Origin: Limonium bicolor
Lineage: Eukaryota > Streptophyta > Magnoliopsida > Caryophyllales > Plumbaginaceae
Assembly (NCBI GenBank): GCA_023374045.1
Contig: CM041780.1
Location: 37,277,030 to 37,341,029 of the forward strand
Reading direction: 5' to 3'
DNA: 64,000 bases
Under the pieces are notes generated by a model that did not search any database, was not told the origin of the DNA, and saw only the letters and a program-made list of their open reading frames with translations. A program made the translations under genes and the position numbers. Of the stretch, positions 47,001-58,092 are shown in pieces (the stretch's first letter is position 1; every line of letters starts with the position of its first letter).

Positions 47001-48497
47001 TATGTTTGCCACGTTGTAAGATAAAACATGTAATGAGTTTATAGTAATTCATTTATGTGGCGTGTTTAATTCCGATACCATTTAACCTCAAAAGTGTTAA
47101 ACCTTAGCTAACTGAGTCTAGGATCACATGAGAGTTTGGTATTCGGATTAAACGACCGAACCATGGGACGTTCTAACCACGGCTATGCGTGTGTTAATGT
47201 GTGTGATATGTGTGTGTATGTAGGGACCTCCCTCGTATGTTACCCAGTTGTAATACTGTATGATGTGTGGATGTGATAGACTCCATATTGGGGTTCTAAC
47301 TAGTATCTAAGAGTGAGTATGTACTAACAGGGGTGAGGAATCCGGTTAGGCCGGTCGCGCGTTGTTTGGGAGTGGGTATCCTTTTTAGCCTTACCCTCCT
47401 CTCTGTTATGGTTGTTTCCCTCACGGGTTATGATCTCCCATTAGCTTACTCCAAAGCTTAACTATTCTAACTTATGATCGGTTTAGGGGGAACATGTGTT
47501 TGTGTGGTGTGTTCGGGTCACAAAACCCGTACCATCTTAACTTAAGTTACTCGTGACTATTAGGACGGTAATGAGTGTTGTATAACAAGCTTATCATGAG
47601 GTGACATCATTCTCTAGGCTCACCAATGAATTAACAATGTTTGGGTCGGTTCCTAAGAGAACCGCTCCCGTTATGTTATGTGTTGTTGTTGTAATGCAAT
47701 TTCTATTGCGATGTTGTTATGTGCACATTGAAACGTGAAAAGTGTTGTTATGTGGTGTATGTTAATATTGTAAAATGTGGAGTATGTGGATCATGGATAT
47801 GAATCCCAGTTTGTGATAAGAGGCGTTTAAGGATAACCCGATTAATGGGTAGTTGTCGTCTATTAAGGAAGTAGCGCCATTAGAGGAGAAACACTCTAGG
47901 GTTAATGAAAACAATGAGTGACTTATCAAGTAAGGATGTGTTATCGGTTTGTTGAGCCCATTGAGGCGGAATGTTATGTGTCGTGTGTTTATAGTTACAT
48001 GCATGATTTAAATATAATCAACCGCATGCTAAGACGACAATTAGTTGTGTGTGGCCCGGTAGCATGCGGGTTGCGGGATTACCATACCAGCAAAGGTGCT
48101 GAGCCCCTTGGGGGCCACCCTTTCTCTTCTTTTCCTATTTCAGGTACAAGGAGCTGGAAGCCGTTGAGAGTAGGACGGGGTAGTCGTTGTACATGGGTAA
48201 TCATTTAAGTTGTATATATACAGTAGGTGTAGTAAGACCGAAATTGTTATCGGCATTAGTTTGTGAATACTCGGTACAGTTGGAAGGTGTATGTTGTTTC
48301 TATTGTTAATGGAAGGGTCAGTAATGTGTAGTCACTCGAAAATCTAGTCCATCAGACCGGTACAATGTATATGTAATAGCCTTGTTAGCCACGTGGGTGG
48401 TTAACGGCGTGTAACACCAACGAGTTAAGTAATGTGATGAGCTTGTTTTCCGCTGCAGTTTGTTATTAAGTGTGTAAGTGTTGGATGGGGTGTTACA
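44084..48497 (+). repeat. 5' LTR of LARD, 4414 bp
   Basis: Starts TGAAATACCCCAAACC and ends GGGGTGTTACA. It contains a hairpin array at 46485-46653, the CCAGCAAAGGTGCTGAGCCC hairpin near 48093, and the CACGTGGGTGGTTAACGGCG block near 48390 common to the LTRs here. Small reading frames (for example 45153-45371, repeated at 54651-54869) are not conserved genes. Confidence 0.92.
46485..46653 (+). repeat. GTCCGACCC/GGGTCGGAC hairpins in LARD 5' LTR
   Basis: Three hairpin units, GTCCGACCCAGGGTGGGTCGGAC and relatives, with TTTCTGGAATGGTCC spacers. Same position and layout as the array in LTR_A (6022-6424), different stem bases. Confidence 0.8.
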
Positions 48498-48502
48498 AAA
48501 AG

Positions 48503-48514
48503 TGGTATCAGAGC
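48503..48514 (+). other. LARD primer binding site, initiator Met tRNA
   Basis: TGGTATCAGAGC, five bases after the 5' LTR. The following GAGCGA-AATA-TCGCTC forms a hairpin as in the - strand element. Confidence 0.88.
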
Positions 48515-51500
48515 GAAATATCGCTCTGATGACTGAATTACCGAGCTTAGGAAGTACCGAGTTAGGATTTTAGAACTTTGGGTTAAGGGTTGAGTGATAG
48601 CGTGAGAGATACGCTAGATAGGTATTACCAGTGTGCACTGGAACTTACAATATTCATCCCACCCTCCATAATCCCTGTTTTATAACTTGGGAAACAACGC
48701 CAGAGAGATGAAAGTCCTCTCATATTCGGGAATACCCGATCTGGCTGTTATTAAGTACTTCTGTGAGAACGGAGAACCAGTCATACGGTAGATCCGAAGA
48801 GTGGGAATCCCGGAGACGGTTTCTACCTGAACAATGTTAACTGCATGTAATAGCGAAGAAGAATGAAGAATCTTGTGTATAGAAGAATAGAATTTCCGGC
48901 AACCTGGGTCGACATGCTGAGCAGTCGAGAATAACCAGCTTGCAACGCACCGACCGTGCAACAGGCAAGAAATGGATTAATGAAACCCGAGACGAGTGTC
49001 TACGGAACCACAGTTGTTAAATGATACACCAACGGTATACCAACCGACAAGGGAACTACAACGTAGTGCCCAAACAAGAGACAAGTCTCAGTGACCACGA
49101 CAAATGCGTGGAACGGGCTACGAAGAGGAAACAATACTGAGTAAAAAAAAGGGGTCTCCAAGAATGGGAGACACCCCAGTTAATAATTATCATGTGAATA
49201 CAGTGAGAAGACCCAGAGGGTTAATTGTCAAGAATGTAGGATCAAGTGAGGGCCAACAAGGCCACTGATGACAGTGCGAGTAAAAACAATACCACAACCG
49301 GTATGTGTTGAACCGATAGCCAGTTAGCATGGCGCACTTGCCACGGCAAGTGCTGCTATAACAGGGCTGTTCGAGGAAGTTTTAACAACTACAAAGTACT
49401 TGGTAAGTACCACAAAGTTAAGTGTGATCATTATAACTGTGGAAGGGCTTAACAGCCTAACCTTTGTAATTAGAAGTACACCAGTCAGCAAGAAGCTAGA
49501 TTTGGTTAAGGCAAGAAGACGTTGTGAACCACGAGAATTTTTCTTTCAAACCCGGATTTATTCAAACTCTTTTTTTTTCAAAACCAAATTTTCTTTCAAA
49601 CCCATACTCATTTTCTACTTTCTTTTAAGAACCAAACCAGAGGACCTACGCTGGCCTCAGTGCCACACGGTAGGTAAGTTATACCCGGTTTACTTTTGAA
49701 TAACCGGAAAGGAAACCGGTAAACCCAAGGGTAACAACCCGAGGGAATGGATTGAGTTCATGGTAATACAACAGTGGATAGACTTCCCTTGATTAAGTTC
49801 GGGAAGCACATAATGCATATTGTCACGGGACAATATAAGGGAGTTGACAACAGAATACTTCACCTAGGCGTGTGATGGACACTACAAGTGTACCAACTGA
49901 AATGTGGGACGACCGCACTCCGATAGGAGCTTGTGGGCCTGACAGACCTACTTATGGGTTAGTTGGGTAAGTAGCAATGTATCAGCATGGTACCCCACAT
50001 ATGTATACAAGTAGAGTCCGGAACACGGGAAGTAGTCGACTCCGTACTACGGTCAGCAGTATAAGTCGAACAAGAGCTAAGGATTACCATGAATGGTTGA
50101 AGTAAAGGAACTCAGTTAAGTTAACGAGACTAAAGGAATTAGTGAATTCCTTTCAAGAAATGTTTAAGAGTCAGAGGTGCGAAGTGCGCTAACCGTAATG
50201 TAAAGACATTGTATATGTCTTAAGGATCCTCAGGATAAACATGATAGCTGGAACGGAGACCCAGCCTGTGCATGGCAGGGCAGATGCCTAATGTGGACAC
50301 ATTAGTGTGCAATGAACGGGATGAAACTCCCAGAATGAGTACCTACGCTACCAGGAAATGTTGATCTTCACAGAAGAAGATAATAAGCCAGTTAAGAACG
50401 CAAACGGCGTGGCTAACTGAATATACCAATAAGTGTGAACCAGATGTAAAGGCATAACTTAGTAACACCCAGGAGCAATCCTTGAAGGGTGTTCGCATCA
50501 ACAATTGTTGCACGAAATGACATGATAGAAGCACAAGGGTTGAAACTAACACCCAGTTTAGACATAAGTTGTCAGGAGACGGACTGACAATCCTAAGGGG
50601 CATCCCATGAAAGGAAACGTGATGCAACGACCTTGTCATGGAGCCCAATATGACATTCAAACCATGTAATGTTGTACAGAGAAGTACATGTGTGTGAACC
50701 GTCCACAATGGACAGAGCTCGAAGTAGGCTCATAAGCCACAAATAAAATGTGTTTGTAGATTAGATTGATTGTAGAAGTTTATGTTGTATAAGTGAATAG
50801 AGTGGAGGACGAACCACTACATTAAGAGTGGGGATACCTCTCGATATCGTGAGACCGCAGGAGCGGTAGTTATGTGAACCAAGTTCAAGAAATATGTTAA
50901 GGATTGATCATGTTGATATTGCGAGAGAACAGTTAGTTTAGTAGCATGTGAAGCACCCGGCTGAATAACAGCGGCTTGTAACTCGAGTGAGCTACGCTCA
51001 AGGAGCATTCAGTAGTCATCCAAATGAATGGCGAACCATAATACGAAGGATGTAAGTATATGTGTGGAAGTTAATGTGACAGTAAATAGACCATGTAAGT
51101 TAGTGTTATGTTATACAAGGAGCACGGTGCGCAGTAAGCGACCGTTGTATAAGTATTGTTAAACGACAATATGGCAACTAAGCACAGTTATGAGTTAAAC
51201 CCAATAGAGATACAACAGTAAGTGATACCAAACAAACTAGGCAGTAAGCCAGTAGCCAGTATTACGAGATCAGAATCTCAATGAAACACAGTGTGAATTC
51301 CGTTGCGAATCGCATGAGAGATTTGCTGTCAAGAGTTTACGCCTCTGCACTCTGTATGACTGAGTGTTTTGGTATTGCACTTGCGGAGTAATGATCGAGT
51401 GGGATAGCTAGGAATTGGAAACATGTTAATTGTGGAGGAATAATGTCATAATGGCCGATGCATAGGATGCAAGGCCGCACCAACGAAAGAATACATGTAC

Positions 51501-52150
51501 AAAACCAAATGTGGAGACATGATTAACAGTAAGTGACTACAGCAGCGCTAACTGCCAAATATCGGTATGGAATATACCTCAAGTGTGGGAAATAACTGAT
51601 AGAGCACTACACATTAGGTGGTAGCTCAATCCCAACCGACAGTAAGTCGGAAGAAACAAGTCAATCATTGTGAAATACGTAGCAGTTTACGTAGTAAGTT
51701 ATTAGAGAAGTGGATGGAAGTTTCGAAACTCACCGAATTCGCTCACGGTAAGAGATACCACCCATCGGTCGAGAAACCATTGTTACCAATATGAAGGTGA
51801 TAATTGGGGATGTACAATACAGTAAGAATAACGAATGGGGCAAACTAAGCCCTACAGTTATTAGAGTTTCACAGCAAAAACTAGTGAGCTAGTGATTCAA
51901 GTGTTGAATGTGCATGGTGAACATGAGTGAACGGCTAATTATTAATGCCTAGAGGCCTCACAGGCCAGAACCGAAACCAGTTAAGAGTTAAAGCAAACTC
52001 CAATGAGAATTCTTGGTTTAGGGACTAAACCGCCAATATGGTCAAGATCCTCTAACCGGAACACATTGTATAACAGACCGCGTGGAAGTTGAAACACTTC
52101 ACGACGGTAGAACTTTTTAAACCAATGATTAAGTGATTGATTACGTGGGC
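48515..52150 (+). other. non-coding internal region of LARD
   Basis: 3.6 kb without gag or pol similarity and without long open frames. Base composition is balanced and not simple repeat, unlike decayed pol. The longest frames (48680-48961 and 50343-50708, both -) have no recognisable domain and I judge them to be chance. It may serve as packaging or structural RNA, or be sequence acquired when the coding region was lost. Confidence 0.7.
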
Positions 52151-52176
52151 GTAATCCCTTTTAAGGGGGGTAGAGC
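52151..52176 (+). other. internal polypurine tract-like motif of LARD
   Basis: GTAATCCCTTTTAAGGGGGGTAGAG matches the post-pol motif of the coding elements (3391-3416 and 17015-17040), though this element has no pol. Confidence 0.6.
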
Positions 52177-53229
52177 GCAAAACCACTTAGTGTGTATTAC
52201 CGTACAAGTGTACGTGAACTATGTTGTGCATAGCACAAAATAATTGTTTTGATGATTGGTGCGTGTGTTACGTAAACATACACATTCATTCATGGTTTAA
52301 TTGTGGTAATTGCGCACAGAAGATGCGAATACCATTGTGATAAGTGTGTTAATTTATTAACAGTTGTGTGTGATAGTACAAGTGTGGGGAGTAGAGAAAC
52401 TCCCGGGGAACTAAAACCCTGACATTATATGTTCATATGACACTAAATGTGACACTGTGTGTTGTATTTTGATAAAATATGTGTATATATATACAATATA
52501 GTGATTCATGGAAGGGTATGAAACCGACATAGAACCTAGTGAGAATAAGATTCCCTAGGTAACAGGAATAAAAGTGAATGAAGATAATTGATAGACGGAG
52601 TTCTATCCTTTGGAGATGTAATGATTATGACTAGAAAGACTAAAAGATAGAAAATTGGAAATGAGTGTATTACTTGATGCTTGAAAATGAAGTGGGAAGT
52701 GGAACTTGATTTGCATGCGATCAAGGGAAGCCGAACACAAATTGGGGTGGAAGGATAGTTCAACACTGATGCTGATCACATCAGGGTTAGATGACTCTTG
52801 AAGCTCCCTATAAGTGGTCACAATTAACCACGCTAAGAAAAGAAGCAAGGAGCATAAGTTGGACTTGGAGTTGTATGTGTTTTCAAAAGGATTTTCAATT
52901 GGTGTTTTCAAAACAGTCGGTTAACATTTGAAATAAAGGATTCTCTTATACTTAACCTAGTAAAGAATATTTTTGTAGTACTTGCTCACGAGCGAGGACG
53001 CATGAGCCTTTGTCTTCGGACCGGTGACATGAGAAGTATATATGTTAAAGATTAAGTGATTGTTTTGATCTCCCAAAGGGACGGGGACCATAAGGTGTCC
53101 ATCGCGACCGGGTTCGCAGGATCACAGTGTATGTAAAAGATATTTTTGGTTGCCATACATGCTAAGACATGTTGTGTGGTATGTGTAATAAAGATTATTT
53201 TGACATTGAGTTCCAAAAGTGTATGTTAT

Positions 53230-53472
53230 TAAGACCTATGAGTCTAAATGTGTTGTGTTACACGGACCTATGTGTCTAAAGGCTGTTATGTTATTAAGAC
53301 CTATGAGTCTAAATGTTGTTATGTTACCCAGACCCAAGAGTCTAAGGGTTGTTGTGTATGTGCAAATGTTGTTAAGATACCCGGACCATTGAGTCCGAGG
53401 TTATCATGTGAGTATGTTATGTTATGCTATGTATGGATGTGAATATGTTACCCGGACCATTAAGTCCGAGGG
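53230..53472 (+). repeat. tandem short hairpins in LARD 3' tail
   Basis: About six units of ~40-50 bp, such as AGACCTATGAGTCT, CAGACCCAAGAGTCT and CGGACCATTGAGTCCG, spaced by TGTTATGTTA. Stems alternate AGAC/GTCT and CGGAC/GTCCG with both sides changed. Confidence 0.75.
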
Positions 53473-53576
53473 TGTGATGTAAAGTATGTTTGGTTACGAA
53501 AGTTTTATTTTGTAAGTAATCCCCGTGTTCTAATTCAATTGATGTGTGGGAAGTGTGAACTTCGAGGACGAAGTTC

Positions 53577-53593
53577 TTTTAAGGGGGGTAGAT
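53577..53593 (+). other. LARD polypurine tract
   Basis: TTTTAAGGGGGGTAGAT directly precedes the 3' LTR, preceded by the GAGGACGAAGTTC family motif. Confidence 0.83.
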
Positions 53594-56500
53594 TGAAATA
53601 CCCCAAACCTTGAAATGTTGTTTAAACATTAAACTATGGTATTTAAAGGCTAAAAAGTGCCTTAGAAACATCAGTGAACAATTTAAACCGTAGTAAAACA
53701 CAATAAAGCACTAAGACACAGCTTGAGCAAAAACATGCTCTAAGCTTGGAGTGAACTTGGTTGGGACCCAAAGAGCCTACCAAGACTTAGTGATATTCAA
53801 TTATGATTTAATAAGGCTAATTAAGTCCTTAGGAAACTTGGGTAGATAGTTAAACCAAACAAAACACAAGAAAATACCTTAAAGTCAATAAGAGCAAAAA
53901 TGTGCTCTAAGCTTGGGATAAATTTGTATAAGACCTAAAGGTCATACCTATACCTTATAAATACGTTAATGAACATATTAAACCAATTACCAAAGAAAAC
54001 CAAGCTTGAAAACAAGTTAAAACACAAAATGTGCTTTAAGGAGTCTTAAAGCACATTTTTGAAAAATTGTCTTGTAAATGAGTTTTGAATGGCTAAATGT
54101 CCATCATTACTCTTTAATTAACATGTGTACTGCTTAGTATCACATTTGGAGGTCTAAATCAATGGGAAATCAAAAATTTCACAAGAATGTGCCTTGTTTT
54201 TGTGAATAGTAACAAAAATGCTAGTTTATGACATAAAGTCAATATAAGTAAGTTAATTGGTCAACAAAGACCATGACTTGGCCTAAAACATTAAGGGGCC
54301 GGTTTTTCATGTGTGACTCACCACACTTGACAATCAATCAAGGTAGCAAGGTTACTATTTACTTTAAGTATAAATATCTCCAAAAGTAAGCTCCCTCCTC
54401 ATTTCCTTCCTTCCTTCTCATTTCACACGGTCTTCAATCTTCTCCTCCCTTCTTCTTCGGTGATGCTACAGCACAAACACCATCTTCAAGCTTTGAACCT
54501 TTATATCTCCTAGCTCCCTTTGCCAAATCAAAACTAAGACCAATTTGTCTTAGTTAGGTCAAGCTCTACACTTCTCTCTTTTCAAATCTTAAGAACTCCA
54601 TTTTGGTGCCATGAAGATTCTCCAATGAAGGAGCTTGAGCTTACCTTTTCATGCCTTGTTATTCTCCTTTGCTTCAAGGTAAGGAAAGTCAAAGAAAAAC
54701 TTCATTTCCTTTTGTTTTCATAAGTGACCGAAATCACCTTCTTCATGGTGTTTTCTTTTGCTTTGTTCTAGCTTCATTCCAACCATTCAAGGGCTTGGTG
54801 GAGACCTCTCTTGTTACATATTCAAGTTCTCTTTCAAATTCAAAGGTAAACATCATTTTAGTGTATTAAAACACTTATGTTAAACTAGGGTTTGTAAATG
54901 AGTTTAAGTGTGAATTCTTAAGCTCATTACCCTTATATGTATATTGAATAGAAAGTTGACAAGTGATCAAACTCCTTGCTGATTTTCGGTACAAGGAAAC
55001 AAGAAAGAAGTTTGTGAGGAAAAGAGGTAACAAACTATCTCAATGTAGTTTAAATGCCTTAGGAAAAATGAGCTTGATTTGCTTGATAAAAATACTAAGG
55101 AGCCAATGGTGAATGACCTATAAAATGCTCTCAAGGAAACTATTAAAGGGCATATGTGTTGTTGTATGTAATTGCAGGTCAAAGGCATTATTTATGTGGA
55201 AATTAGTGTTTAAGGTTTATGCAATTTAAGGGCCTAAGAGCCATGTTATTTAAGGGCCTAAGTGCCAAGCAATTTAAGTTTATGCACTATAGTGATGTAG
55301 TGTAAATTTGGTGAAGTTTTGTGTGTGAGAAAGTTCTTGGTGGACTTAGGTGTTCTTGAATGAAATAAGGTAAAAACCTAAGTGTTTGGATGTGAGAATA
55401 TACAAGAGAAGCTATGGCAAAATTTGGAAAATGTATAAGAAGTTCTAAGTGTTTTAAATAAGTTTTGGTGAACTAGGAAGTGTTAAAGGTGAAAAGTGTT
55501 TTACTAGGGAAGAAGCATGTATTAAGGTGATTTAGAGTGATACAAGGATTTAGGTGTTATCTTGGAAGTTCTAGGAATTCAATGTGTGTTTTTGAGGATG
55601 TACTAAAGTCTTGGATAAGTTTGTTTAAGGTTTAGGAATGTTGATGTACAAGGAGGAAATGATGTTTAGGTAAGATGTGAAAAAGGAGATTTGGTTAGTA
55701 AGAAAAGATGTTTGAGAGATGATGTTATGATGGTGAGGAAACATTCTTGGCATAGTGGTTATGATAGGTATGAAACACCACTTGGAGAAACTAAGGAGAA
55801 AACATTATAAGTGTTAGGAATTTTGGTAAGAAAAGAGTAAGTGTTTAAGGAGTTATAAAATGAGTTTTATGGATGCTATATGAAGGGTTAAATGTGCCAA
55901 ATGATGTTAGAACACATTAGGAGGCTTGAGGAAAAGTTTGGAGAAAGTTTGACAAGTTTTGGACAAGTTCTGATGTTGTCCGACCCAGGGTGGGTCGGAC
56001 AGCCCCAGTTAATTCACCCGTTGATGTTTCTGGAATGGTCCGACCCAGAGGTCTTGGGTCGGACATGGGTCGGACAGGTGGATTTGAAAGACGGAAAAGT
56101 TTCTGGAACGGTCCGACCCAGTTGTGGGTCGGACGGTGGGTCGACGGCCCAAAACATGTAAAAAAAAACAAACTAAGTGTGGTTTAAGTAGTAAACCCTA
56201 GTGAGTTATAATGACAATTTATGGGGGAAAAGTTGTATTAAAATGTAAAAGTAAAACAAGTTAAAATGTGAAGTTATTTAACTAAGTTAACGGGGATAAG
56301 TTATGAGCATTAGACTTTAAACAATCATGTTACCCCAGTGTTAATAAAAGTACATGTAATATTATCAGTTGTTCGAGAATTGCTCGAGGAACATAAGTGG
56401 ACATGATAGAGTGGACTCCGGTGACAGGTATGGTTTTCTTGCAACCTGTGTCCTACCGGATTACACCGGCTTGTATGCCAATGTGTTTTTCTGTATGTTT

Positions 56501-57994
56501 GCCACGTTGTAAGATAAAACATGTAATGAGTTTATAGTAATTCATTTATGTGGCGTGTTTAATTCCGATACCATTTAACCTCGAAAGTGTTAAACCTTAG
56601 CTAACTGAGTCTAGGATCACATGAGAGTTTGGTATTCGGATTAAACGACCCGAACCATGGGACGTTCTAACCACGGCTATGCGTGTGTTAATTGTGTGAT
56701 ATTTGTGTGTGTATGTAGGGACCTCCCTCGTATGTGTTACCCAGTTGTAATACTGTATGATGTGTGGATGTGATAGACTCCATATTAGGGTTCTAACTAG
56801 TATCTAAGAGTGAGTATGTACTAACAGGGGTGAGGAATCCGGTTAGGCCGGTCGCGCGTTGTTTGGGAGTGGGTATCCTTTTTAGCCTTACCCTCCTCTC
56901 TGTTATGGTTGTTTCCCTCACGGGTTATGATCTCCCATTAGCTTACTCCAAAGCTTAACTATTCTGACTTATGATCGGTTTAGGGGGAACATGTGTTTGT
57001 GTGGTGTGTCCGGGTCACAAACCCGAACCATCTTAACTTAAGTTACTCGTCCGACTATTAGGACGGTAATGAGTGTTGTATAACGAGCTTATCATGAGGG
57101 TGACATCATTCTCTAGGCTCACCAGTGAATTAACAATGTTTGGGTCGGTTCCTAAGAGAACCGCTCCCGTTATGTTATGTGTTGTTGTAATGCAATTTCT
57201 ATTGCGATGCTGTTATGTGCACATTGAAACGTGAAAAGTGTTGTTATGTGGTGTATGTTATATATTGTAAAATGTGGAGTATGTGGATCATGGATATGAA
57301 TCCCAGTTTGTGATAAGAGGCGTTTAAGGATAACCCGATTAATGGGTAGTTGTCGTCTATTAAGGAAGTAGCGCCATTAGAGGAGAAACACTCTAGGGTT
57401 AATGAAAACAATGAGTGACTTATCAAGTAAGGATGAGTTTCTGTTTGTTGAGCCCATTGAGGCGGAATGTTATGTGTCGTGTGTTTATAGTTACATGCAT
57501 GATTTAAATATAATCAACTGCATGCTAAGACGACAATTAGTTGTGCGTGGCCCGGTAGCATGCGGGTTACGGGATTACCATTCCAGCAAAGGTGCTGAGC
57601 CCCTTGGGGGCCACCCTTTTCTTCTTTTCCTATTTCAGGTACAAGGAGCTGGAAGCCGTTCGAGAGTAGGACGGGGTAGTCGTTGTACATGGGTAATCAT
57701 TTAAGTTGTATATATACAGTAGGTGTAGTAAGACCGAAATTGTTATCAGCATTAGTTTGTGAATACTCGGTACAGTTGGAAGGTGCATGTTGTTTCTATT
57801 GTTAATGGAAGGGTCAGTAATGTGTAGTCGCTCGGAAATCTAGTCCATCAGACCGGTACAATGTATATGTAATAGCCTTGTTAGCCACGTGGGTGGTTAA
57901 CGACGTGTAACACCAACGAGTTAAGTAATGTGATGAAGCTTGTTTTCCGTTGCAGTTTGTTATTAAGTGCGTAAGTATTGGATGGGGTGTTACA
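53594..57994 (+). repeat. 3' LTR of LARD, 4401 bp
   Basis: Same sequence as 44084-48497 apart from scattered substitutions and small indels, with the hairpin array at 55978-56150. Ends GGGGTGTTACA followed by the CTTTC duplication. Confidence 0.92.
55978..56150 (+). repeat. GTCCGACCC/GGGTCGGAC hairpins in LARD 3' LTR
   Basis: Copy of the array at 46485-46653, with the last stem shortened by one base (GGGTCGACGG). Confidence 0.8.
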
Positions 57995-57999
57995 CTTTC
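57995..57999. other. target site duplication, right copy (CTTTC)
   Basis: Matches 44079-44083 exactly and marks the insertion into the CACTA element. Confidence 0.93.
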
Positions 58000-58092
58000 A
58001 AAAATAAGTGAGAGTTGAACTTTACAAACTTTGAGAGTCTACGTTGCTTTAGCACAAACAAAAGTGTAAGTCTAACTACACTAGGATAAGAT

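Larger units (their letters stand above)
44084..57994 (+). mobile_element. non-autonomous LTR retrotransposon (LARD), full length, 13.9 kb
   Basis: Two LTRs of 4414 and 4401 bp, a perfect 5-bp CTTTC duplication, an initiator-Met PBS and a PPT. The 5.1 kb internal region shows no gag or pol. The LTRs share long stretches with LTR_A of the Tekay-like element at position 1, so that family probably supplies proteins in trans. The two LTRs differ only by scattered substitutions and small indels, so the insertion is comparatively recent. It lies inside the CACTA element. Confidence 0.92.

Noticed and set aside
44084..48497. Solo LTR
   Set aside because: It is followed by a PBS and paired with the LTR at 53594-57994, with matching target duplications.
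50343..50708. 121-codon - strand ORF inside the LARD
   Set aside because: No domain or transposon similarity; opposite to the element's sense and isolated.
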